DNA of 38,467 nucleotides from CAZOWW01 sp964583765 (lineage in GTDB: Bacteria; Actinomycetota; Actinomycetes; Actinomycetales; Kineosporiaceae), in the NCBI GenBank assembly GCA_964583765.1, contig CAZOWW010000047.1, forward strand, positions 1 through 38,467. Direction: 5' to 3'. Made by a program: the position numbers and the translations under genes. Shown here piece by piece: positions 8,615-17,100 of the stretch. Below the pieces are notes generated by a model. It saw only the letters and a program-made list of their open reading frames with translations. It did not search any database and was not told the DNA's origin. The first letter of the stretch is position 1. Each line of letters begins with the position of its first letter.

Positions 8615-9640
8615 TCAGCGCAGGGTGATCTGGCGCGAGACGACTCCCGCACGGGCTCTGCGCTCGTCCAGGGTCAAGGGCGTGTCCGTGGCCAGCGCCT
8701 CGCCCAGTCGGTCGGCGAAGGTGGCCGCCGGCTTCTCCAGGTCGAGTGCCTCGGTCTCACGCGGAAGGTCCCAGACCGGCACGAGCAGGCCGTGGGCCCG
8801 GAACGACCCGAGGTAGCGCGAACCCTCGACCAGCCGGGTCGCTCCCGCGGCGTGGAGGCGGGCCAGCGCGTCGAACAGCGCGTCCTCCGGGTGGGGCAAC
8901 ACCCAGCGCAGGTGGCGGCGTTCCCCGACCTCGCACCAGTAGGCGGCCTCGACGGACTCCAACCGCGCGGTCGGTACCGCGGCCGCGTTCGCCCGCTCGA
9001 GGGAGTCGCGCACCTCGGCGGTGACCTCGGCGAGATCCTCGACCCAGAAGTCGAAGCCCTTGTGGACGGTGATCTCCAACGGCGCCCCGGGATCGAGCAC
9101 GTCCTGCAGGCGCGGATCCTCGGGGCCTGACCGGTCCAGACCGACGGCGGACCCGGGCTCGGCCGCGAGCGCGGCGATCAGGGCCGCGGCGACGTCACGG
9201 CTCGGGTCGGCCGAGCCCGCCGTGGTCTGCAGACCGACCAGCACGGTCCCGTCCGCCCGTCGCATACCGGGCCAGGCCATGGGCAGCACCGTCGCCACGG
9301 TCGCCGTCCCCCCGCCATGTGCCGCGTCGAGGCGTACCGGGACGGTCGCAGCAGGGACGATCTCACGCAGTGCGACCCAGTCGCACTCGCCGGTCAGCCC
9401 CTCGAACGGGCGGGCGACGAAGGGGTCCGTCTCCCGGACGGCTCCGTGGCAGGCCTTGTACCGGCGGCCGGAGCCGCAGGGGCAGGGCTGCTTGGCGCTC
9501 ACGACCGGAATCGAGTCACCAGAAGGAATCGGGCCACCGGTCGGGGTCGATCCGGCGGTTCCCCGAACCGCGGTTACCCTGTCCGCCCCCGAGGTCCGGC
9601 TTCCGGTGGTCGAGGGGGTTCTGCGTGCCTTCTTCGCCAT
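8615..9640 (-). CDS. DUF5926 family protein with SEC-C zinc motif
   Basis: 341 residues, ATG at 9640. A basic, low-complexity N-terminus leads into QPCPCGSGRRYKACHG (residues about 51-66), a complete SEC-C motif with the CxCx8CH zinc ligands known from the SecA C-terminus. The rest (VARPFEGLTGECDWVALREI, then a DLAEVTAEVRDSLERAN helix region and LEKPAATFADRLGEAL) matches the actinobacterial DUF5926 family as I recall it. Function is unknown; SEC-C zinc fingers contact SecB or ribosomes in characterised proteins. It is followed by the GT2 gene and preceded, 21 bases away, by the anti-sigma-type ATPase gene on the same strand. Confidence 0.85.
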   Translation of the reverse strand: MAKKARRTPSTTGSRTSGADRVTAVRGTAGSTPTGGPIPSGDSIPVVSAKQPCPCGSGRRYKACHGAVRETDPFVARPFEGLTGECDWVALREIVPAATVPVRLDAAHGGGTATVATVLPMAWPGMRRADGTVLVGLQTTAGSADPSRDVAAALIAALAAEPGSAVGLDRSGPEDPRLQDVLDPGAPLEITVHKGFDFWVEDLAEVTAEVRDSLERANAAAVPTARLESVEAAYWCEVGERRHLRWVLPHPEDALFDALARLHAAGATRLVEGSRYLGSFRAHGLLVPVWDLPRETEALDLEKPAATFADRLGEALATDTPLTLDERRARAGVVSRQITLR

Positions 9641-9661
9641 GAGGCCAGGCTACGGCCTGGC

Positions 9662-10057
9662 TCAGGAGTCGGTGACGACGCTCGCCCAGACCGTTCGCCC
9701 GCCGTCACGGCGCTCGACAATGCCCCAGGCGCGGGCGAGCCCCGAGACCAGGTGCAGTCCGCGACCACCGACAGCCATCGGCCACTCCGGGCGAACAGTC
9801 ACGGAAAGTGGCGAACCGCCGTCACTGACGTACACCTCGACCGCGGACTGCTCGGCCCGCCAGCCCACCACCAGTCCGCCGTCCGGACCTGGTTGGGCGT
9901 GTCTGACGGCATTGCTGACGAGTTCGGCGAGCACGAGTTCCACATCGTCGACCAGGTCGACGGGAACGCGGGCAGCCGCGAGCTCCGCTCGCACCCGGTG
10001 GCGTACCTCCCGGGCGGAGAGCGGCACATGGGGGACGTTCACCGAGCCGGCGAGCAT
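9662..10057 (-). CDS. RsbW/SpoIIAB-like anti-sigma ATPase (HATPase_c_2)
   Basis: 131 residues. I choose the ATG at 10057 because AGGAGG lies 10 bases upstream of it; a GTG at 10090 in the same frame has no such site. The protein has the Bergerat fold signatures: ELVSNAVRHA (N box) and VGGRGLHLVSGL (G box), with a DGG segment between them. Proteins of this type are serine kinases that hold a SigB-like sigma factor or phosphorylate an STAS anti-anti-sigma factor. Neither partner is in the window, so this is an orphan or its partners are elsewhere. A GTTT-N16-GGGTAC sequence upstream fits a SigB/SigF promoter, which would make it autoregulated as in several known systems. Confidence 0.85.
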   Translation of the reverse strand: MLAGSVNVPHVPLSAREVRHRVRAELAAARVPVDLVDDVELVLAELVSNAVRHAQPGPDGGLVVGWRAEQSAVEVYVSDGGSPLSVTVRPEWPMAVGGRGLHLVSGLARAWGIVERRDGGRTVWASVVTDS

Positions 10058-10113
10058 GCCGCCGGCACCTCCTCGGAATCGCGGGGCCACGCGTTCGTAT
10101 CTCCGGGTGTCAA

Positions 10114-10139
10114 GTACCCCCCTCTGACCAGGGCGAAAC
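10114..10139 (-). promoter_or_regulatory. candidate SigB/SigF-type promoter (GTTT-N16-GGGTAC)
   Basis: Read on the minus strand, GTTT (complement of 10136-10139) and GGGTAC (complement of 10114-10119) are separated by 16 bases. This matches the GTTT-N15-17-GGGTAT/C pattern of mycobacterial SigF and streptomycete SigB. It lies 57-82 bases upstream of the ATG at 10057. Confidence 0.55.
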
Positions 10140-10168
10140 CTCCCTCACCGGATCGGCGTAACGAGACC

Positions 10169-10224
10169 GTGCACCGTACCGTGCGCCGGCATGTGCACCG
10201 ACGCGTGCAGTCGGGCCGTGCGCA
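10169..10224. repeat. 12-base-phased GTGC direct repeats
   Basis: GTGC begins at 10169, 10181, 10193, 10205 and 10218, giving spacings of 12, 12, 12 and 13. The first three units share GTGCRCCG. It is either a decayed 12-base minisatellite or a protein-binding array. Confidence 0.6.
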
Positions 10225-10534
10225 CCCCCGACGGGCGTCTCACCAGGGCCGTCACCGGCGAGTCGGCGGCCCGTCGACGGAGATTTTCGAACTCTCCGCG
10301 CGACCGGACGAGCGGCCCGGGGCACCCGGTGGGCGGGTTCCGGACGACGCACGGACCTGGACACGGATCGGGGCAGGGCCCGGAGGCTCGGGCGGTCCCG
10401 GGTGTTCGCTGCCACCCCGCGCGGTACTCGCGGTCGCGCCCCCGCCGGCCCGGGCCGGCGGGGGACCGCGCCGAGTTCACCCAGCGCAACCAGCGATCGA
10501 CACCGGAGCGGTGAGCGACGGATGCTGCGGGTGA

Positions 10535-11095
10535 TCAGTCGACCGGATCGGTCTTCTTGGCCGCCTCGATCTCCAGCACGAGCTTGATCTTGTCCGAGAC
10601 CAGGAAGCCTCCGGTCTCCAGGGCGACGTTCCAGGTCAGTCCCCAGTCCTTGCGGTTCACCGTCGCCGTGCCCTCGAAGCCGGTCCGGACGCCGCCCCAC
10701 GGGTCCGCGGCCACGCCCCCGAATTCCCAGCGAACCTGCACCGGGCGGGACACACCACGAATGGTCAGGTCGCCGTCCAGAACGATCTCGTCGCCGTCCA
10801 CGGACACCGAGGCGCTCCGGAAGGTGATCGTGGGGTGGTTCTCGACGTCGAAGAAGTCCGGGCCGAGCAGGTGGCCGTCACGCTGTCCGTTGCCGGTGGT
10901 GAGCGAGGACGCCACGATGTCCAGCCAGGCCGCGGAGGCCGACGGGTCGGCCGCGTCGATCGTCACCCCGCCCGAGAACTCGGTGAAGTGACCCCGAGTG
11001 GTCGCGACGACCGCGTGCTTGGCTGCGAAGCCCACCGTGCTGTGTGCGGAGTCGATCTCCCAGGTGCCCGTCAACTCGGCCGGGAAGGCGCTCAT
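10535..11095 (-). CDS. YceI family lipid-binding-like protein
   Basis: 186 residues, ATG at 11095 with GAGGAG seven bases upstream. The sequence follows the YceI lipocalin-like beta barrel: TGTWEIDSAHSTVGFAAKH, then GHFTEFSGGV, FFDVENHPTITFRS, GDLTIRGVSRPV, GFEGTATVNRKDWGLTW and SDKIKLVLEIEA. No signal peptide is present, so it is cytoplasmic, as in most actinobacterial members. YceI proteins bind isoprenoid-type ligands in solved structures; the physiological role is unclear. Upstream lie a palindrome resembling a MarR-type operator and a SigB-like promoter sequence. Confidence 0.92.
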   Translation of the reverse strand: MSAFPAELTGTWEIDSAHSTVGFAAKHAVVATTRGHFTEFSGGVTIDAADPSASAAWLDIVASSLTTGNGQRDGHLLGPDFFDVENHPTITFRSASVSVDGDEIVLDGDLTIRGVSRPVQVRWEFGGVAADPWGGVRTGFEGTATVNRKDWGLTWNVALETGGFLVSDKIKLVLEIEAAKKTDPVD

Positions 11096-11149
11096 CTCGT
11101 TCTCCTCGTCTCTTGTGCCCCGTGACTCGGGGTGCGGCTGGATCCGCGT

Positions 11150-11167
11150 TAGTTGAACTCTAAACTA
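11150..11167. promoter_or_regulatory. candidate MarR-type operator upstream of the YceI gene
   Basis: TAGTTGAACTCTAAACTA is an imperfect inverted repeat with TAGTT and AACTA arms. It stands out as an AT-rich island in a GC-rich region, 55 bases before the YceI start and downstream of the predicted promoter. Such palindromes are typical of MarR repressors, which often accompany YceI genes. No MarR gene is in the window. Confidence 0.45.
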
Positions 11168-11188
11168 TTTGAGGGAGGTACTCAACCA

Positions 11189-11213
11189 GTACCCCCCTGA
11201 CCGGTGGATACTC
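11189..11213 (-). promoter_or_regulatory. candidate SigB-type promoter (GNNT-N15-GGGTAC) of the YceI gene
   Basis: On the minus strand GAGT (complement of 11210-11213) and GGGTAC (complement of 11189-11194) are 15 bases apart, fitting the loose S. coelicolor SigB pattern GNNT-N14-16-GGGTAC/T. The GGGTAC is embedded in an inverted repeat at 11173-11197 (ten-base arms with one mismatch, CAACC loop). The surrounding GGTCAG-G-run-TACT string is shared with the promoter at 10114-10139. Confidence 0.4.
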
Positions 11214-11592
11214 CCCGACCTCACGAGGTCCTGCCCGCGACCGATCACCGCGCACGACGGCCTCTCACCCCGCACCGGGCCACGACCCCGCGCCCGCCTC
11301 CGGTCAGGTACCCCGCGCTTACCCCGCACATCGCAGGCGATCCATGCCTGGCCCCCCGCCTGCGGGGTGCGGATCGCGGACGAAGGCGACCGGCAGCGCG
11401 GTCAGGCACGCACGACGCGGCGCGGCCAGGAACGGACAGCGAGGTCGGGAAGGGACGGCGCGCTCAGGATCAGCGACACCGTCCGGAACGACGCGGCTCG
11501 GTATGGGCGGTCAAGGGAGCTGGGGGCGCTGAGGCGTGCAGGAAGCGGTGAACGCGACCAAGCGAGCCGGCGGCGCCGCGACGACGTGGAGC

Positions 11593-12876
11593 TCAGTCGG
11601 AGGCGTGAGCCCGCAGGTACCGGCCGAAGTGCGGCACGGTGAACGCGATCCGCCCCCGTTCGCCCGAGAAGACCAGACCCTTCTTGATCAGGCCGTCCCG
11701 TACCGGCGACAGCGACTGCGGCTTGCGTCCGAGCAGGTCGGCGACGGCGGCCGTGGACACCGCCTCGTCCTCGACCGCGGGGACGGCGCCCTGCCCCACC
11801 GGCGCCTCCCCTGCGACCCGGAGCCGCGCCTCGTCCTGGGCGCCCAGGTCGGCCATCGCCCGCAGGTACTCGCGTTCGGCGGGGGTGGCGCGCTCGTAAC
11901 GCGAACCGAAGAACCCCACCGCGAGCTCCGCCTGCGCCTGTGGCGCGGCGAGCCGGACGTCGTCGGCCGTGATCGGGCTGACCCGGGCGACGTCCCAGGT
12001 CACCTTGCCGTAGGCCTGGACGAAGTAGGGGTACCCCGCGGTGATCGCGTAGAGCTCCTCGAGCGCGTCCTCGGTGAAGTCCGCGCCCTCCTCGCGGGCA
12101 GGTGCCCGCAGCGCCCGGTCGGCGGCCGCCCGGTCCAGCCGGTCGATCCGCGCGTACCGGAACAACCGTTCGGAGTAGGACTTGCTCGCCGAGAGCACGG
12201 CCGGCAGATGTGGCAGGCCGGCGCCCACGACGACCAGGGGGAGGCCGTTCTGGCTCAGCTCGTGACAGGCCGCGCAGAGGGCCGAGACGTCGTCCGGCTC
12301 GAGGTCCTGCATCTCGTCGATGAAGATGCCCACGCCGCGTCCGGCGTCCCCGGCAAGTCCGGCGACGTCCCCGAGCAGTTCGACGAGGTCGATCTCGATG
12401 TCCCCCGAGTCCGCCCGCCCTGGCACCACGGGCACGTCGATGCCCGGCTGCCACCGTTCCCGTACCCGGGCCGCCGCCCCGGCACGACCTGGTCGCCGGG
12501 CGGATTCGGGCACCTCGCGGAGGGCGAACGACTTGATGACCCCGAGCACGTGGTCCGCCTCGGCACGGTTCGGCGCGCTGAGTTCCCGGACCGCCAGGTG
12601 CAACGCCACGGCCAGAGGCCGGCGCAGGGACTGGTCGGGACGCACCTCCAGCTTGCCGGTGCCCCAGTGGGCCCGGACCGCGGTCGAGCGCATCGCGTTC
12701 AGGAGCACCGTCTTGCCCACACCCCGCAGACCGGTGAGCACGATGCTGCGCTCGGGACGCCCGCGGGCGATCCGCTCGAGCACGACCCCGAAGGAGTCGA
12801 GCTCGCCGTCCCGGCCGGCCAGTTCGGGCGGCCGCTGCCCGGCGCCGGGCGCGTAGGGGTTGGAGACCGGATCCAC
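11593..12876 (-). CDS. AAA ATPase with C-terminal winged-helix domain
   Basis: 427 residues from the GTG at 12876. Walker A is GLRGVGKT (residues 49-56), Walker B is GIFIDEMQD (about 183-191), and VVVGAGLPHLP looks like the sensor-1 strand. The order NPYAPGAGQRPPELAGRDGEL, ATPase, then a helical lid and a winged-helix-like C-terminus (TAAVADLLGRKPQSLSPVRD, GLIKKGLVFSGERGRIAFTVPHFGRYL) resembles the ORC1/CDC6-like STAND ATPases common in actinobacteria. The role is unknown; DNA binding through the winged helix is plausible. It lies downstream of pheA on the same strand after a 205-base repeat-rich gap, and its start falls before a short AT-richer spot (GGGAAGTTCACTAGACG) that may hold its promoter. 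Confidence 0.8.
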   Translation of the reverse strand: MDPVSNPYAPGAGQRPPELAGRDGELDSFGVVLERIARGRPERSIVLTGLRGVGKTVLLNAMRSTAVRAHWGTGKLEVRPDQSLRRPLAVALHLAVRELSAPNRAEADHVLGVIKSFALREVPESARRPGRAGAAARVRERWQPGIDVPVVPGRADSGDIEIDLVELLGDVAGLAGDAGRGVGIFIDEMQDLEPDDVSALCAACHELSQNGLPLVVVGAGLPHLPAVLSASKSYSERLFRYARIDRLDRAAADRALRAPAREEGADFTEDALEELYAITAGYPYFVQAYGKVTWDVARVSPITADDVRLAAPQAQAELAVGFFGSRYERATPAEREYLRAMADLGAQDEARLRVAGEAPVGQGAVPAVEDEAVSTAAVADLLGRKPQSLSPVRDGLIKKGLVFSGERGRIAFTVPHFGRYLRAHASD

Positions 12877-13043
12877 GCTGGCACTGTATCCGCGCGTCTA
12901 GGGAAGTTCACTAGACGATCGGAGACAACCTCATCGGTCGTGGACGGACGCCCCGGTCAGGACGGACGCCCCGGTCCGCTCAGCAGGATCGGTCAGGACG
13001 AATGCCCCGTCAGGGCAGCGGGCTGGGGCAGGGCCGGGGGACG

Positions 13044-13097
13044 GGTCAGGACGGCGGGATCGGTCAGGACGGCGGGATCGGTCAGGACGGCGGGATC
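13044..13097. repeat. 18-base tandem repeat, 3 exact copies, covering the pheA stop codon
   Basis: GGTCAGGACGGCGGGATC occurs at 13044-13061, 13062-13079 and 13080-13097. The third copy encodes the last codons of pheA and contains its stop (complement of 13082-13084). Degenerate relatives (GGTCAGGACG followed by other sequence) extend back to about 12955. Confidence 0.95.
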
Positions 13098-13966
13098 GGC
13101 CGCAGGGCCCGGTTGTCGGCGGGCTCGGCGATCTCGGCGCGGAAGGGGCTGGCCGGGTAGGTCCCCAGCACCCGCACGTGCACCGAGAAGAACGCGAGCT
13201 CCTCCAGGGCCAGGGCCACGGGAGTGTCCTTCGGATGTCCCTCGATGTCCGCGTAGAACTGCGTCGCGAAGAACGTGCCGCCGAGCTGGTAGCTCTCCAG
13301 CTTGGTCATGTTGACGCCGTTCGTCGCGAACCCGCCCATGGCCTTGTAGAGCGCGGCGGGCACGTTGCGCACCCGGAACACGAACGTGGTGATGGTCGGC
13401 CCGTTGTCGGGCAGCGGTTCCTCCGGCTCCGCGGACAGCAGCACGAAGCGGGTGGTGTTGCGGTGCTCGTCCTCGACGTCCTGGGCCAGCACCTCAAGCC
13501 CGTACCGCTCGGCGGCGGAGATCGGCGAGAGGGCGGCGACGGACGGGTCGCCGAGGGCGGCCACCTCTCGGGCGGCGCCCGCGGTGTCGTCGGTGACCTT
13601 CGCGCGCCACCCGTACTCCCGCACGATCCGCCGGCACTGCCCCAGGCCGTGCACGTGGCTGCGCACCGTGCGGACGTCCGCGATGTCCGCTCCGGGCACG
13701 CCCATCAACTGGAAGTGGATGGGCAGGAAGTGCTCGGCGACGATGTACAGGCCCGAGTCGGGCAGCAGGTGGTGGATGTCCGCGACCCGCCCGGCGATCG
13801 AGTTCTCGATCGGGATCACGGCCCGGACCGCCGTCCCCGACTGCACCGCGGCGAACGCGTCCTCGAAGGTACGGCAGGGCATCGGCTCGAGCCACGGCAC
13901 CATCTGCCGACATGCCTCGTCGGAGTTCGCCCCTGGCTCACCCTGGTACGCGACTAACCCGGACAC
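13082..13966 (-). CDS. pheA: prephenate dehydratase
   Basis: I favour the GTG at 13966 (294 residues): AGAGAGGG lies about 7 bases upstream and the protein then opens MSGLVAYQGEPGANSDEAC, the normal start of the family. A GTG at 13990 would add eight residues. The dehydratase domain contains VIPIENSIAGRV and the NTTRF motif with the catalytic Thr. The C-terminal ACT domain (TTFVFRVRNVPAALYKAMGG, then GVNMTKLESYQLGG) binds phenylalanine for feedback inhibition; GALY- and ESRP-like positions are present in variant form. It converts prephenate to phenylpyruvate in Phe synthesis. No chorismate mutase domain is fused. The last residues are encoded by a tandem-repeat unit. Confidence 0.95.
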   Translation of the reverse strand: MSGLVAYQGEPGANSDEACRQMVPWLEPMPCRTFEDAFAAVQSGTAVRAVIPIENSIAGRVADIHHLLPDSGLYIVAEHFLPIHFQLMGVPGADIADVRTVRSHVHGLGQCRRIVREYGWRAKVTDDTAGAAREVAALGDPSVAALSPISAAERYGLEVLAQDVEDEHRNTTRFVLLSAEPEEPLPDNGPTITTFVFRVRNVPAALYKAMGGFATNGVNMTKLESYQLGGTFFATQFYADIEGHPKDTPVALALEELAFFSVHVRVLGTYPASPFRAEIAEPADNRALRPIPPS

Positions 13967-14131
13967 CGCCGAGCCCTCTCTGATACGCACGAGGCACCAG
14001 ACTACGTCCGACCGGCCAGGTCACCACAGCCACCACCCTGCGGACCCGCGACCACCGACGCACGGTCGTACCCGCGGCCGTCGACGATCCACCCCGCGCG
14101 CAGGCCTTCGGCGGACCCCAGCGCCCCGCGG

Positions 14132-17100
14132 TCAGGTCATGAGCTTGCCTGCGGTCACCTCGATGTCCTCCTCGGTGACCAACCCCCAGCGGGCGGCCTC
14201 CCCCGCCGCGACGAGGCCGTCCCGGGGGGCCAGCCGCGCCAGCCGCCCGGTGAATCCGGCCTCCAGCACCGCAGTGATCAACACCTCGGCCACCCCCGCC
14301 CCGCGGCGGACCTCGTCCACCACGAGCAGCCGGCCGGTGCGGGTCGCCTCGCGCACGACGTCGGCCACCGGCAGGGGAGCCAGCCAGCGCAGGTCCACGA
14401 CCCGCACGCCCACCCCGGTGGCGGAGAGCCGGGCCGCGGCCCGCAGCGAGCGGCGGACCCCCGCGCCATAGGTGGCCACGGTCAGGTCCGTGCCGGTGCC
14501 CCACACCGTGGCGTGGCCGATGGGCACGTGCGCCATTCCCCACAGAGCGGGCGGTGCGTACGGAGCGAGCCAGGCGCCGTCCCCGGGGGTGAGCATGTCC
14601 CGTTCGTGGTAGAGACCGATCGGCTCCAGCAGGACGCTGACCGTCCCGTGGCGGTCGGCCGCGGCCAGACAGGTGCGCAGCATCGCCGCGGCCTCGCACG
14701 GATGCGACGGGCACCCCAGCAGCAGGCCCGGCACGTCCCGGAACAACGCCAGGCCGGCGTCGTCGGGCACCGGTACGTCCGGCCGCGGCAGGCGGGACAC
14801 CAGTGCCTCGCGGGACAACGCCTCACGAGCTCCCCGCGAGTGGGCGGACCGGTCCTCCCGGGACTGCCCGCGCCGGGACTGTGCTTCGGGGGGCAGGCCC
14901 TCGCGCGCACGCCGTGCCCCGGAACCACTGACGCCGGCGGAAGCGCCGGTCTCCCCGGTCGCACGGGCCGCCTCGGTCACCCCGGTTGCCGCGGTCGCGC
15001 CGAGGGGCCCTGAGGAACCGGAGGAGTCCGGGTCCCCGTCGGATTGCGCGGCGGGGGTCGGCTCGGGGAACCCACCGAACGCCGACACCCGCAGCACCAG
15101 GGGGTTGACCAGGACGCCGCCGGTGGCGAAGGCCAGACCGGCCGCCTCGTTCACCAGTTGGGTGGCCGCGTCCCGCAGACCGACCAGGGAGCGGAACTCC
15201 ACCACCGGCAGCAAGCCGCTCGACGCCGCGCCCAGCCCCAGGCCCAGCCGGGCCGCGTCGTCGAGGGCGCCGTCCACGATCCGCGAGGCTCCCAGCCTCC
15301 GCTGGATCCCACGGGTGACCCCGAACTCGCCTCCCAACCGCGCGACGTCCTCCCCCAGGACCACGAGCCGCGGATCCGCGGCGCCCGCGTCGAGCAGGGC
15401 ACGGTTCAGGGTCTCGGCGAGGGTGAGCGGACCCTCCTCCTCCGGCAGGTGCTTGCCGAACACCCGACGGCGGGGCTCCACGGCGGCCGAGGCCAGCGCA
15501 CCGAGCCGATCGGCGACCGCGTCGGGGGACGGCAGAGCCAGCGGGGCCGCAAGGTCCTCGGCAGAGCCGGGAAGCGGGCGGGCCAGAGCTTCGGCGACGG
15601 CCCGGGTGACCTGCTGCCGGATCTCCTCCACCCGCTCGGCGAGGTCCCCGGCCGACAGCAGTCCGGCCTCGACCACCGCCCGCGCCGTGGCGGCGAGAGG
15701 ATCGCGGGCCAGGTCCTCCGCGATCTCGTCGGGCGTCCGGTAGCGGGTCTCGTCGTCCTCGGCGGTGTGCCCACCGATCCGCACGCAGCCCAGGTGCAGC
15801 ACCATCGGGCGTCGTCCGGCCCGTACCTGCTCGACCGCCTCCCGGGTCACCGCCAGGGTGGCGAGAGGGTCGGAACCGTCGACGTACCGGTAGTCCAGCC
15901 CGCTGGCCGAACCGGCTGCTGCGCCGGAACCGAGCGCCGTGCCGGCCCCGAGCCCTGTGCCCGACCCGGGTGCAGTACCCGATGGGAGCGCAGTACCGGA
16001 CGCCAGTGCAGTGCCCGCGCCGAACAGCGATCGCACCCAGCCGGTCGGCGTGCGGGCGGAATGGGCGAGCCCGTTGTCCTCACAGACGAGGAGCAGCGGC
16101 AGGTCGAGTCCCTGCTCCGCCGCCCGGCGGGCGGCCGCCACGGTCCCCATGGTCACGGTGTGGCTGGCGGTGCCGTCGCCGAACCCCGCCACCACGACGG
16201 CGTCCCTGGGCCAGGGGGACGGCGTGCGCAGCCGCTTGGGCACCTGGCGGGCGCGTCCCACCGACCAGGCGATGCCCAGAGCCCGGGGGAGGGTGCCCCC
16301 GGGGGTCGCCGGGTAGGGGAAGACGGCGAGGGTCGGATCGGTGCCACCCTGACGCCGACCGCCGGAGGAGGGGTCCTCCGCACTGCCCACCATGGCGAGG
16401 GCCGCGTCGAAGGCCGGGCGTGGCCGGCCCGCCTGCGCCGCCCGAGCGAGCAGGAATGCCCGGGAGCGGTAGTGCGGCAGCACCGGGTCGTCCGGACGCA
16501 GGGCCAGGGCCAGGGCCGCGTCGCACTCGTGCCCTGCGGAGGCGATGCCGCTCACCGCACGCCCGGCACCCCGCAGGCGTCGGGCGGCCACATCCAACCA
16601 CCGGCTCGCCACCTGTGCCTCGAACAAGGCGAGGAGGGCGGCCTCACCGGTCGCGGGGGCACCGGGGGTCACAGAGCCGGTCGCCGCCGCGTGGCCGCCT
16701 GCCACCGAGGAGCCGCGCACCGCCGAGGGGCCGGGCGCCGCAGAGGACCCGGGCGCGGGAAGCGGCGGGATCTCCGCCGGAGAGGCGGAGACCTCCATGG
16801 GGTCGGCGAACACCACCGCCAAGTGCGTGACGAGTTCGTCGCCGGCGCCGGTGAGACGTAGATCGGTGACCCTGCCGGCAGCCGTGACCCGGCGCTCGAT
16901 CACCGGTGTGCGGCGATCAGCCTCCGGCGGACGGCGTTCGGTGTCCGTGACCCCAGGAGCGACGGTTTCGGTAGTGCGGCGTCCGGTGTGTGGGGGATAG
17001 CGGTCAGCCTCAGGGGTACGGCGGCCGGTCCGCGCGGCCCCTGCGGCGACGGCATCCGTAGTGCTGCCGTACTCCGTGGTGCCGCGGGCCCCGGCGGAAG

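Larger units (their letters stand above)
10058..10534. other. gene-free stretch between the anti-sigma gene and the YceI gene
   Basis: About 480 bases. It holds the SigB-type promoter at 10114-10139 and a run of 12-base-spaced GTGC repeats at 10169-10221. Reading frames here have no recognisable protein and poor actinobacterial codon structure. No clear terminator for the YceI gene was seen. Confidence 0.6.
11096..11592. other. gene-free stretch upstream of the YceI gene
   Basis: About 500 bases. It contains a small hairpin (CCCCG/CGGGG, 11118-11132), the MarR-like palindrome and the SigB-like promoter. From about 11215 to 11592 I see no gene, no clear terminator for the AAA ATPase gene and no other structure. 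Confidence 0.55.

Noticed and set aside
13967..14131. Possible tRNA or regulatory RNA between pheA and the E1 gene
   Set aside because: No cloverleaf, T-loop GGTTCRA box or CCA end could be found, nor any attenuator with Phe codons.
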